From Rhizobium sp. 16-488-2b (GTDB lineage Bacteria; Pseudomonadota; Alphaproteobacteria; Rhizobiales; Rhizobiaceae), in contig NZ_JAGHMF010000004.1 of assembly GCF_017741815.1 (NCBI RefSeq), positions 62,001-126,000 on the forward strand: 64,000 bases of DNA. The letters are read 5' to 3'. Positions 56,077 to 64,000 of this stretch are shown here, in pieces. Position 1 is the first letter of the stretch; the number at the start of each line of letters is the position of its first letter. A program made the translations under genes and the position numbers. Below the pieces are notes generated by a model. The model did no database searches. It saw nothing but the letters and a program-made list of their open reading frames with translations, and was not told the DNA's origin.

Positions 56077-56420
56077 TCGGCCGAGAACCGTGCCGAGAGA
56101 TCGTCGATGGCAATTCGCAGGCGCGGTATCTCGTCGGAAATCACGCCCCACAAAATGTTGTCGGAGAGGCCGTGATACTCATGACGCAACACGTTGCCGA
56201 TCGCTTTCACCTGCGGCCACGGGATTTCCGGTCGCAGCGCCTTGATCTCATCGGGCAGTGCGCGGCTCGCTTCGGAAATGATCTCGATGGCGCGCTGCAG
56301 CGCATGGCGAAGCAGCCAGTCGGTCTGGTAGTCCTGAAGCGACTTTCCCGCAGTCGCCTTCTCGATACCCTCGATGGCTGCCCTGATGTCGTCGAGCAGG
56401 TGGCGGATCTCGCGCGCCAT
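56073..56420 (-). CDS. HepT-like (DUF86) toxin-family protein
   Basis: 115 residues, all helical HepT/DUF86 fold. In classical HepT the motif R-x4-H-x-Y forms a ribonuclease-like site. Here the corresponding stretch is IGNVLRHEYHG, so Gly stands where the motif Arg would be and an Arg directly precedes the His. This variant occurs in a large DUF86 subgroup. It lies one base-overlap downstream of its MntA-like partner. Confidence 0.88.
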   Translation of the reverse strand: MAREIRHLLDDIRAAIEGIEKATAGKSLQDYQTDWLLRHALQRAIEIISEASRALPDEIKALRPEIPWPQVKAIGNVLRHEYHGLSDNILWGVISDEIPRLRIAIDDLSARFSAD

Positions 56421-56716
56421 CAGAAAACCTGCATCGCCGAGGATTCGATCCGCTCTCTCAAGCGCGGATGCAGACTGTCTCGCGTGGTTATGTCGACAGG
56501 CGTCTCGAGCTTTTCCTCAAGCATCAGCTTGATGCCGATAAGGTCGAAAGCGTTGAAGCGGCTCTTGGGGTCGTAATCGATGAAAAGATCGATGTCGCTT
56601 GCCTGTTTCGCCTCGTCGCGGGCAACCGAGCCGAACAGGTAAAGCGAGGTCGCGCCCAGCGCGCGCACCGCCTCGGCATTGCTCTTCAGACGTTCGAGCG
56701 CTTCGCTTTTCCTCAT
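56420..56716 (-). CDS. MntA-like minimal nucleotidyltransferase (antitoxin)
   Basis: 98 residues. The polymerase-beta-type signature GSVARDEAKQASDIDLFID (GSxARxxxxxxSDxDL) is intact. MntA proteins AMPylate HepT tyrosines to neutralise them. The HYx motif Tyr lies in the neighbouring HepT. The pair overlaps as TGATG, which gives coupled translation. It is divergent from ccrM. Confidence 0.9.
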   Translation of the reverse strand: MRKSEALERLKSNAEAVRALGATSLYLFGSVARDEAKQASDIDLFIDYDPKSRFNAFDLIGIKLMLEEKLETPVDITTRDSLHPRLRERIESSAMQVF

Positions 56717-56856
56717 GCCGAAAGCCTACCGCATCCGGATGTACTTTGCCATCGCGCTGAATTTTTTCCCGAAATCGTACCCCGGTTCAGGCTTTGGTAA
56801 CCAAGATGAGTAACCATAACAGACAGTAAAGAGCGTAATGTGTATGAGCGAGTTAA

Positions 56857-57990
<1,134 letters not shown>

Positions 57991-58060
57991 TCCGCGAAAG
58001 GCCCGATCGAGACTGCCGTCGACCGGTTTTTGTACCTCCAGTTGCGGAAGACGGCAAAAA

Positions 58061-58087
58061 GGCGCCCGGGATCATACCCCGGGCGTC
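58061..58087 (+). terminator. Hairpin after ccrM
   Basis: Perfect 8-bp arms cgcccggg/cccgggcg, 70 bp past the stop; no T-run. Confidence 0.6.
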
Positions 58088-58113
58088 TTCAGTTCTGGAC
58101 TTCCGAGAAAAAC

Positions 58114-58145
58114 AAAAGACGCCCGGATCGCTCCGAGCGTCTTTT
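58114..58145. terminator. Bidirectional rho-independent terminator
   Basis: Arms aaaagacgc/gcgtctttt plus inner cgga/tccg, with A-run on one side and T-run on the other. It serves ccrM and the convergent membrane-protein gene. Confidence 0.88.
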
Positions 58146-58165
58146 CAGTTCTTCAGCTTCACCGC

Positions 58166-59077
58166 TTAGCGGCGCAGCAACGCCATCCGCTCTTCATCCT
58201 CGTCGCGCTGGCGTCCGCCGATTGCGGCGGCGACACTGGCGATGAAGGCGCCAACGAACAGCGACAGCGCGCCGAACAGGGCAACCGCCGAAGCCGTCTT
58301 GCGGGCGTTATCCGCAGCCTCCTTGGCGGCAAGCTTGGCGTCGTCGATCCGCTTCATGACGGCATCGACCCGTGCCTTGGCATCGGTCGCCGACAGGCCG
58401 GTGCGGGCCGCAACCACCTGCTCGACAAAGGCCTGGTCGTCGGCCGAAAGCTTGCCGTCGACAATGCCGTTCACCAGCACGCGCGTCACCTGGGCATTGA
58501 CCGCCTCATCACTCTGGTTGCCCGCTGCCGGTGCCGTATTGGCCGGGCGCAGCAAGGCGTCGGTGAAATAGGCGGGCGAGAAACCGCTCGTGCCATCGCT
58601 GGCGCTCACAGCCGCCCCGGCACCCGCGGCGCCGACGGCACCCACGGCTGTTGCGGTGGCCTGCGTGCCGGTGCTGATCACCGATGACAGCGCCGATCCC
58701 AGCAATCCTGCAACGACCACTGTTGCCAGCGCCCAGGAGAGGAAGCCATGCGCGGTGTCGCGGAAGAAAACCTCGTAGGTGTGGACGCCGACCCATTTGG
58801 TCCGCAACCGGCCGGTGAGATAACCGCCGAGTGCGGCCGAGACCCACTGCACGACGATCAGCCAGATCGCGGCCGTTGCGCCGATCGTGGTCAGCGAGGC
58901 GTTGTCATGCGACCAGGGCGATACCATGGTCAGGCCAAGGCCGGAGCCGATCAGGATGAAGATCAGCGAGATCGCGGTAGCCGCCAGCGTGCCGGCGATG
59001 ATCGGCCCCCAGCTGACTGCGGGAGCCGATGATTCCAGTGGTGCGTCGGTCACCACGGTGGAGGAGGTAAAGGACAT
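58166..59077 (-). CDS. Hypothetical alphaproteobacterial membrane protein
   Basis: 303 residues from the ATG complementary to 59075-59077. Hydrophobic helices lie near residues 25-50, 65-85, 110-135 and 265-290, separated by an Ala/Ser-rich stretch and a helical soluble domain (about 185-260). The pattern is common in Rhizobiales genomes, but I cannot name a function. A 25-residue membrane peptide gene lies just upstream in the same direction. Confidence 0.75.
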   Translation of the reverse strand: MSFTSSTVVTDAPLESSAPAVSWGPIIAGTLAATAISLIFILIGSGLGLTMVSPWSHDNASLTTIGATAAIWLIVVQWVSAALGGYLTGRLRTKWVGVHTYEVFFRDTAHGFLSWALATVVVAGLLGSALSSVISTGTQATATAVGAVGAAGAGAAVSASDGTSGFSPAYFTDALLRPANTAPAAGNQSDEAVNAQVTRVLVNGIVDGKLSADDQAFVEQVVAARTGLSATDAKARVDAVMKRIDDAKLAAKEAADNARKTASAVALFGALSLFVGAFIASVAAAIGGRQRDEDEERMALLRR

Positions 59078-59087
59078 CACCGACCCC

Positions 59088-59165
59088 CTAGTGCCAGAAC
59101 AGCAGGATGATCAGGATCAGCGGGATCGGAACGCCCAGAAACCACAGCAAGATACCTCTACCCAT
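59088..59165 (-). CDS. 25-residue single-helix membrane peptide
   Basis: Two adjacent ATG codons (59168 and 59165) follow GGAGG. The second has the better spacing. The product MGRGILLWFLGVPIPLILII continues LLFWH, one hydrophobic helix with a positive N-terminus. It stops 10 bp before the downstream membrane-protein gene. Peptides of this style occur widely in Rhizobiales as unannotated or DUF-type small proteins. Its role is unknown. Confidence 0.6.
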   Translation of the reverse strand: MGRGILLWFLGVPIPLILIILLFWH

Positions 59166-59321
59166 CATAACCTCCCGTCAGCACGGCTGACTTATCGTTT
59201 GCTCGAAACCGCGTCATGCGCGGGTCCTCACAAAACCGTCAACGGCGCTGATTGTTCCTAAGGCGATGAGAGATTTACGGTTTCTCTTCGCGTCGGGGGG
59301 AGGCCTGGAAGCTTCTCCGGC

Positions 59322-59687
59322 TTAGAAGTCCTGGTAATCCTTCACATCCACCCGCGTCACGCGTCCCTCTTCGTTGAAGGTGATCGTTTCCTCGCCCTCG
59401 CGCACCAGCGGCTTGCCGGTCTTGCTGTGCGTGGCGCGCACCGACCATACGGCGCGCCCGGCATAGGGGCTGACGCGCTCGACAAGCGTGTTGAAGGCGG
59501 TCTGGTCGGGATAGTCGTCGAAATATTTGCGGAACGCCGTCATGATCTCATCACGGCCCGAAAGACTGCCGACCCCGTTCGAGACATAGGTCGCGTCCTC
59601 GGCGAAATAGTCCTCGATCATCTGGTAGTCGAGCCTGTTGATCGCGTCGTGAAACAGGGTGATTTCCTTGACTGGATCGAATGCCAT
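59322..59687 (-). CDS. SnoaL/NTF2-like protein
   Basis: 121 residues from the ATG complementary to 59685-59687. The upstream open extension is Arg-rich and overlaps the HAD gene. The cone-shaped NTF2 fold is suggested by LDYQMIEDYFAEDATYVSNG, the central FRKYFDDYP and the last strand ITFNEEGRVTRVDVKDYQDF. It may bind or isomerise a small hydrophobic molecule; no specific catalytic residues can be assigned. It lies 2 bp from the HAD gene on the same strand. Confidence 0.8.
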   Translation of the reverse strand: MAFDPVKEITLFHDAINRLDYQMIEDYFAEDATYVSNGVGSLSGRDEIMTAFRKYFDDYPDQTAFNTLVERVSPYAGRAVWSVRATHSKTGKPLVREGEETITFNEEGRVTRVDVKDYQDF

Positions 59688-59689
59688 GG

Positions 59690-60298
59690 TCAGACCCTCA
59701 CGCCGCGTTCCGCAAGATCGGCGCGCAACTGCTCGGCGCCGGTGAAGAGCACCGCGTCCCATCCCGCCTTCTTGGCGCCTTCGATGTTGGGCGCCGAGTC
59801 GTCGATGAAGATCGTCGCCGCCGGATTGAGGCCGAAGCTCTCGGTGTGTGCTTCGTAGATCGCGATATCAGGCTTGATCAGGCCGATATCGCCCGAGACG
59901 GTAACGCCGCGCGGCTTGGTGAGGAAGGGGAAGCGCACTTGCGCCTCGCGAAACGTGTCGGAAGCGAAGTTCGTCAGCATCGTCACGTCGCGGCCTTCGG
60001 TGATCAGCCCTTCCATGATCGCGACGCTGTCGTCGTAGGAATGCGACACCATCTCGTGCCAGTGCTTGCGGAAGGCGCGGATATGCTCCTCGCGGTCGGG
60101 ATGCGTCTCGATCAAAAGCGCCTCGGCATCCGCCCATGTGCGGCCGCGGTCCTGTTCGATGTTCCAGTCATGGGTGCAGACATTGTCGAAGAACCACTGC
60201 CGCTCAGTGGCATCCGGAATGATGCGGCTGAAAGGAATATCAGGATCGTAATGGATAAGAACTTTTCCGATATCGAAAACGATATGATCAATAGGCAT
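59690..60298 (-). CDS. HAD-superfamily hydrolase
   Basis: 202 residues. Motif I is atypical: VFDIGKVLIHYD, with the nucleophile Asp but no second Asp at +2 (Gly-Lys-Val instead of DxD). This is seen in the epoxide-hydrolase-like and FMN-phosphatase HAD groups. Motif II is MLTNFAS, the Lys is in GLIKPDIAIY and motif IV is FIDDSAPNIEGA. The substrate is unknown. It begins immediately after mutY on the same strand. Confidence 0.88.
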   Translation of the reverse strand: MPIDHIVFDIGKVLIHYDPDIPFSRIIPDATERQWFFDNVCTHDWNIEQDRGRTWADAEALLIETHPDREEHIRAFRKHWHEMVSHSYDDSVAIMEGLITEGRDVTMLTNFASDTFREAQVRFPFLTKPRGVTVSGDIGLIKPDIAIYEAHTESFGLNPAATIFIDDSAPNIEGAKKAGWDAVLFTGAEQLRADLAERGVRV

Positions 60299-61396
60299 TT
60301 ATCCGTCCTTGGACTGTTGAAACGCGCGTGGAATAGCCGATGTGATCGCTTTTTTCATGACTGTGGGCAATGCCTGCGCGTCAAGATTTGTAACCGGCTC
60401 CCACCATCCGTCATCCCCTTCGATCCTCGCGGGGATCGCTACGCGCCAGATCGATAGCCTGAGCTCGAAATGGGTGAAGACATGGGTGACGGTGCCAGAT
60501 GGCTGCCAGTCGGCCGGGAAGGGGGCGGCGTCCGCCGAGGTCTCGCCGTCGATCCGCGCCGTCCAGCCCGTCGTCGGCACCTCGGTCATGCCGCCAAGCA
60601 AACCGCTTTCGATCCTGCGCCGCAACAGCACTTCGCCATCTGATGTCACCGCCACGAAGGCAGCACCAACGCGAACGGGTTTGGCCTTCTTGGCGGCCTT
60701 GACCGGGAAATGCTCGGGATCGTGAAGCGCCAGCGCCTCGCACGATCCGTTGAAGGGACAGAGCGCGCAGGCGGGCCGCTTCGGCGTACAGATCGTGGCG
60801 CCGAGATCCATCATCGCCTGCGCGAAATCGCCCGGCCGTTCCGCCGGCGTCAGCAGCGCCACCTTCTGCTTCATCAACGGCTTGGCAGCAGGCAGCGGCG
60901 TCGAGATCGCATAAAGCCGCGAGATCACCCGCTCGATATTGCCGTCCATGACGGAAGCCTGCCGGTTGAACGCGATCGCCGCCACCGCCGCTGCCGTATA
61001 ATCGCCGATCCCCGGCAGCGCCTTCAGCCCTTCCTCCGTATCTGGAAAGATACCGCCGTGTTCGTACGCCACCGCCTCGGCACATTTCTTCAGGTTGCGT
61101 GCCCGCGCGTAATAGCCAAGCCCCGCCCATGCCGCCATCACGTCCTCGCTGGGTGCTGCGGCGAGATCATCAACTGTCGGCCAGCGCGCGAGGAATTTCA
61201 GGAAATAGGCTTTGACGGCTGGAACCGTAGTCTGCTGCAGCATGACCTCGGAAAGCCACACATGGTAGGGATCGGCCTTGATCCCGCGCTTTGCCATCGG
61301 CGGCGAAACGCGCCAGGGCAGGTCGCGGTGATGGCGATCGTACCAGTCGAGCAGGGGCTTTGGTGAGGGCGCGGTGGTGGTCTTTAAGGTCATCAT
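60299..61396 (-). CDS. mutY: A/G-specific adenine DNA glycosylase
   Basis: 365 residues. It removes adenine mispaired with 8-oxoguanine. The helix-hairpin-helix ALPGIGDYTAAAVAA is followed by the catalytic Asp in VMDGNIERVISR. The 4Fe-4S loop C-x6-C-x2-C-x5-C is present (CTPKRPACALCPFNGSC). The C-terminal MutT-like domain is indicated by VLLRRRIESGLLGGM. Two tandem ATG codons open the gene. It is divergent from the DciA-like gene. Confidence 0.96.
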   Translation of the reverse strand: MMTLKTTTAPSPKPLLDWYDRHHRDLPWRVSPPMAKRGIKADPYHVWLSEVMLQQTTVPAVKAYFLKFLARWPTVDDLAAAPSEDVMAAWAGLGYYARARNLKKCAEAVAYEHGGIFPDTEEGLKALPGIGDYTAAAVAAIAFNRQASVMDGNIERVISRLYAISTPLPAAKPLMKQKVALLTPAERPGDFAQAMMDLGATICTPKRPACALCPFNGSCEALALHDPEHFPVKAAKKAKPVRVGAAFVAVTSDGEVLLRRRIESGLLGGMTEVPTTGWTARIDGETSADAAPFPADWQPSGTVTHVFTHFELRLSIWRVAIPARIEGDDGWWEPVTNLDAQALPTVMKKAITSAIPRAFQQSKDG

Positions 61397-61490
61397 TTGC
61401 CGTGCGGAGGGGAAGTGCCCTATACTTGGCGAAGCATTGCCGCCCGATCAAGGCGGCGGCGCCCGATAGCGGCGGCATCCAAAGGTTTCC

Positions 61491-61979
61491 ATGAGTTATC
61501 CACGCAAAGGTGAAAAACAGATCTCCGAACTGGCCAACGGCCTGATCGACCCCGTGCTCGCCAAGCGCGCCGGCATCAACACGGCGCTGCTCGGCTCCTG
61601 GGACGAGATCGCCGGCGAGGATTTCGCCGATTGCACCCGCCCGGAAAAGATCGCCTGGGCGCGCGGCGGCGATGACGGCAGTTTCCGCCCCGGCGTCTTG
61701 ACCATCGCCTGCGAGGGCGCCCGCGCCTTGTTTCTGACGCATGCGCAGGGCGAGCTTATCCAGCGCATCAACAGCTTCTTCGGCTTTTCCGCCGTCCACC
61801 AGATCCGCATCGTCCAGAAGCCGGTCTCCCAAGCCTTCAAACGCTCCCGCACCCCACCACCGCTGAAAGGCGAGGCGGCCCGCCGGCTGGAGGGGATGAT
61901 GGAGGGCATCGACAATGAAAAGCTGCGCGAGGCGGTGAAGCGGCTGGGTACGGCGGTGCTGGGGAAGAAGGGGCGCTGA
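61491..61979 (+). CDS. DUF721/DciA-family helicase-loading protein
   Basis: 162 residues. The DUF721 core (LIDPVLAKRAGINTALLGSW, then GVLTIACEGARALFLTHAQG and INSFFGF) matches DciA, the predecessor of DnaC-type loaders that helps load DnaB in most bacteria. The tail is basic (GTAVLGKKGR). It is divergent from mutY, as commonly seen in Rhizobiales. Confidence 0.85.
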   Translation: MSYPRKGEKQISELANGLIDPVLAKRAGINTALLGSWDEIAGEDFADCTRPEKIAWARGGDDGSFRPGVLTIACEGARALFLTHAQGELIQRINSFFGFSAVHQIRIVQKPVSQAFKRSRTPPPLKGEAARRLEGMMEGIDNEKLREAVKRLGTAVLGKKGR

Positions 61980-62019
61980 CGAGACATCGACGCATAAGCG
62001 TCTAGCAAGGAGGAATGCC

Positions 62020-62337
62020 ATGCTTTCCATACTGCTGCCCGGAGAACTCGAAGAGCGACTCGAACGCCTTGCTGTACGCACAGGCCGCTCCACCACCTTT
62101 CATGTTCACGAAGCTCTCGTTCAATATTTGGACGATCTCGAAGATTTCTACGTCGCCGAGGAGCGTCTTGAGGAGTTTCGAAAAAGTGGACGCGAGGGGA
62201 TACCTCTCGAAGAACTGATGCGTCGCTACATTCGCGAAGCAATCGACGACCCAAGCGATGATATTGATGAGGATGCGGTTTTCGATCGCATCGAGCGTCG
62301 CCATGCTGAGCGCATGAGACGCGAAGGCAAGGACTAA
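62020..62337 (+). CDS. Ribbon-helix-helix antitoxin-like protein, no toxin beside it
   Basis: 105 residues. Residues 1-50 are a RelB-type RHH domain (MLSILLPGELEERLERLAVR, FHVHEALVQYLDDLEDFYVA). The C-terminal part (IREAIDDPSDDIDEDAVFDRI) resembles the toxin-binding tail of another antitoxin group (ParD-like). AAGGAGG precedes the ATG. RelE/ParE toxins normally follow at once, but the next 165 bp hold no gene, so it is solitary. It could still act as a repressor. Confidence 0.75.
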   Translation: MLSILLPGELEERLERLAVRTGRSTTFHVHEALVQYLDDLEDFYVAEERLEEFRKSGREGIPLEELMRRYIREAIDDPSDDIDEDAVFDRIERRHAERMRREGKD

Positions 62338-62502
62338 ACGCCGCCTTCCGCGCCAAATAAAATCAAGAGTTGCTTGCCACTCCCGCCCCTTCGTCCCATC
62401 AAGGTCACAATTGTTTGAAGAAACTCGTTCACGCGTGCCTTGTTCGCGGCCGTCAGCCGTTATATCGCACTTCCAGCCGCTACTCTCATTTATGAGGAAA
62501 TT

Positions 62503-63195
62503 ATGCAGATGTCCGAAATGCAACTGACCAAGCGCCAGCTCCTGGGCGGCGCAGCTGCCGCGACCGCCAGCCTGGCGGTCTTCAGCAGCGCCAATGCGGC
62601 TGTGGAAATTCCGAAGTCCGACGGCGATGTCGATATGGAAGCCGTGCTGAAGCCGGGCGCTCTGCCGGAAATGGCGCTGGGCAAGGAAGACGCCAAGGTC
62701 ACCATCGTCGAATACATGTCGATGACCTGCCCGCACTGCGCGCACTTCCACACCACCACCTTCGACGAGATCAAGAAGAAGTATGTCGACACCGGCAAGG
62801 CTCGCTTCATCATCCGCGAATTCCCCTTCGACCCTCGCGCCGCCGCAGCCTTCATGCTGGCCCGCTGCAATCCGTCCAAGCCCGAAGATCTGAGCACGCC
62901 GGAGCAGTATTTCCCGATGGTCTCGATGCTCTTCAAGCAGCAGCAGACCTGGGCCGCCGCTGAAGATGGCCGCACCGCACTCCTCCAGATGTCCAAACTC
63001 GCTGGATTTAGTGAGGAAAGCTTCACGAAGTGCTTGACGAACCAGAAGCTGCTGGATGAAGTGAACGCGACGCGGGAACGGGGTTCCAAGGATTTCGGCG
63101 TCAACGCCACGCCGACTTTCCTCATCAACGGGAAGCGCTACTCTGGAGACATGTCGGTTGACATCATGTCGGCCCTTATCGACAGCCTGCTTTAA
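62503..63195 (+). CDS. DsbA-family thiol:disulfide oxidoreductase
   Basis: 230 residues from ATG at 62503. The frame is open 21 codons upstream, but this start leads into the signal (KRQLLGGAAAATASLAVFSS ... ANA), which is Tat-like though it has Lys-Arg, not Arg-Arg. The active site is MTCPHCAHFH (CPHC) and the cis-Pro loop NATPTFLING. It is predicted to form or isomerise disulfides in the periplasm. The inserted helical domain is of the DsbA/Com1 type. Confidence 0.92.
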   Translation: MQMSEMQLTKRQLLGGAAAATASLAVFSSANAAVEIPKSDGDVDMEAVLKPGALPEMALGKEDAKVTIVEYMSMTCPHCAHFHTTTFDEIKKKYVDTGKARFIIREFPFDPRAAAAFMLARCNPSKPEDLSTPEQYFPMVSMLFKQQQTWAAAEDGRTALLQMSKLAGFSEESFTKCLTNQKLLDEVNATRERGSKDFGVNATPTFLINGKRYSGDMSVDIMSALIDSLL

Positions 63196-63214
63196 GCTGA
63201 GCCGTTCCTATAAG

Positions 63215-63249
63215 ACGGGCGACGGCGGAAGCCGTGCGCCCGTTTTTTT
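63215..63249 (+). terminator. Rho-independent terminator after the DsbA-like gene
   Basis: Stem acgggcg-acggc / gccgt-cgcccgt around a ggaa tetraloop, followed by seven T residues. Confidence 0.93.
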
Positions 63250-63271
63250 GTTGACGCATGGTTTGCGCTTG

Positions 63272-63400
63272 CGGCCCCCTCATCCGACCCTTCGGGCCAC
63301 CTTCTCCCCGTGGGGGAGAAGGGGAGGTAGAGCGAGTGGCCAGCTCCGAGTCTCTTCTCCCCAGCGGGGAGAAGGTGCCGGCAGGCGGATGAGGGGGCTC
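63272..63400. repeat. RIME-like repeat before smc
   Basis: Two palindromes (cttctccccgtgggggagaag and cttctccccagcggggagaag) framed by ccccctcatccgacccttcg and ggcggatgaggggg. It ends 20 bp before the smc start codon. Confidence 0.9.
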
Positions 63401-63420
63401 CGCGCTCCGAGGCCCACCAC

Positions 63421-64000
63421 ATGAAGTTCAACAAGCTCCGCCTCGTCGGCTTCAAATCCTTCGTCGAACCCGCCGAATTCGTCATTGAGCGCGGCCTGAC
63501 CGGTGTCGTCGGGCCGAATGGCTGCGGCAAGTCCAATCTTGTCGAGGCGCTGCGCTGGGTGATGGGCGAGAACTCGTACAAGAACATGCGCGCATCAGGC
63601 ATGGACGACGTGATCTTCTCCGGCTCCGGCAATCGTCCCGCCCGCAACACCGCCGAGGTGGCGCTCTATCTCGACAATGCCGACCGCACCGCGCCTGCTG
63701 GCTTCAACGACAGCGACGAGATCCAGGTCACCCGTCGCATCGAGCGCGAGCAGGGATCGGTCTACCGCATCAACGGCAAGGAAAGCCGCGCCAAGGACGT
63801 GCAGCTGCTCTTCGCCGATGCCTCCACCGGCGCCCGTTCACCGTCCATGGTCGGGCAGGGGCGTATCGGCGAGCTGATCTCCGCCAAGCCGCAGGCCCGC
63901 CGCCAGTTGCTGGAAGAAGCCGCCGGCATTTCCGGCCTGCATTCGCGCCGCCACGAGGCCGAGCTTCGCCTGCGCGCCGCCGAAAGCAATCTCGAGCGTC
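63421..64000 (+). CDS. smc: Chromosome segregation ATPase SMC (N-terminal part)
   Basis: The first 193 residues; the gene runs off the right edge. The N-terminal ATPase half-domain carries Walker [11 protein letters not shown], the R-loop [13 protein letters not shown] and [20 protein letters not shown]. The start of the coiled coil is visible near the end ([20 protein letters not shown]). SMC with ScpA and ScpB organises and separates chromosomes. No strong ribosome-binding site is seen before the ATG. Confidence 0.95.
   Translation, partial: MKFNKLRLVGFKSFVEPAEFVIERGLTGVVGPNGCGKSNLVEALRWVMGENSYKNMRASGMDDVIFSGSGNRPARNTAEVALYLDNADRTAPAGFNDSDEIQVTRRIEREQGSVYRINGKESRAKDVQLLFADASTGARSPSMVGQGRIGELISAKPQARRQLLEEAAGISGLHSRRHEAELRLRAAESNLER

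Overview
The window is a 64 kb piece of a high-GC alphaproteobacterial chromosome, almost certainly from the Rhizobiaceae (Rhizobium/Agrobacterium group). Supporting this are a CcrM-type DNA methyltransferase, a ctaC-ctaD-ctaB-ctaF-ctaG-ctaE oxidase cluster followed further on by DUF983, SURF1, ispH, thrB and rnhA, an IalB-family protein, BioR/BioY biotin control, and many copies of a RIME-like palindromic repeat (CTTCTCCCC...GGGGAGAAG) at gene ends. No tRNA, rRNA or CRISPR array was seen.

Layout. 0-9.2 kb: housekeeping genes (fabI end, DnaJ-domain protein, lipoprotein, pdxH, polysaccharide deacetylase, DacA-like carboxypeptidase, MazG-like protein, acetyltransferase, tldD, ialB-like). 9.3-14.9 kb: the aa3 oxidase operon. 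14.9-24.45 kb: an accessory block between ctaE and the DUF983/SURF1 genes that normally follow it; it holds an SDR, AraC and MFS module, a LysR-controlled MBL/tautomerase operon, and a low-GC two-gene islet lying between 81-bp direct repeats. It ends in a 274-bp nested-palindrome MITE-like element. 24.5-28.3 kb: DUF983, SURF1, ispH, thrB, rnhA. 28.3-33.1 kb: AEC transporter and LysR pair, an IS110-family insertion sequence inside a RIME repeat, a DUF6331-like gene, and an unexplained highly structured RNA-like region. 33.1-39.6 kb: formaldehyde dehydrogenase, chemoreceptor and a Zn/Mn ABC transporter with Zur-like operators. 39.7-40.7 kb: a gene-free satellite of alternating palindromes. 40.7-52.5 kb: peroxiredoxin, DsbD-like domain protein, yqgE, CsbD, zinc peptidase, a large GGDEF/EAL receptor, M16 peptidase, thrC and a lipoprotein. 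52.6-64 kb: bioR-bioY, small ligand-binding proteins, a HepT/MntA pair, ccrM, membrane proteins, mutY, dciA, an unpaired antitoxin, a DsbA-like protein and the start of smc.

The most striking observation is the IS110-family element at 30530-31678. An uninterrupted copy of its target lies in the same window at 32938-33052, so both ends can be set to the base. The shared core dinucleotide is CT on the transposase strand. The noncoding left end folds, by eye, into a bridge RNA with two stem-internal-loop-hairpin units. One loop carries guides matching the target on both sides of CT, and the other carries guides matching the element's own two ends. The second candidate is a tandem series of stem-loops at 32395-32841 resembling a HEARO/omega-RNA-type noncoding RNA with no IscB gene beside it.

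Functional links: the cta genes encode subunits I-III plus heme O synthase and Cu assembly factors, and SURF1 further down serves the same enzyme. thrB and thrC both belong to threonine synthesis but are unlinked. BioR very probably represses bioY through TTATCTATAA boxes. The metal transporter operon starts with a previously unmarked 41-residue membrane peptide translationally coupled to the ATPase.
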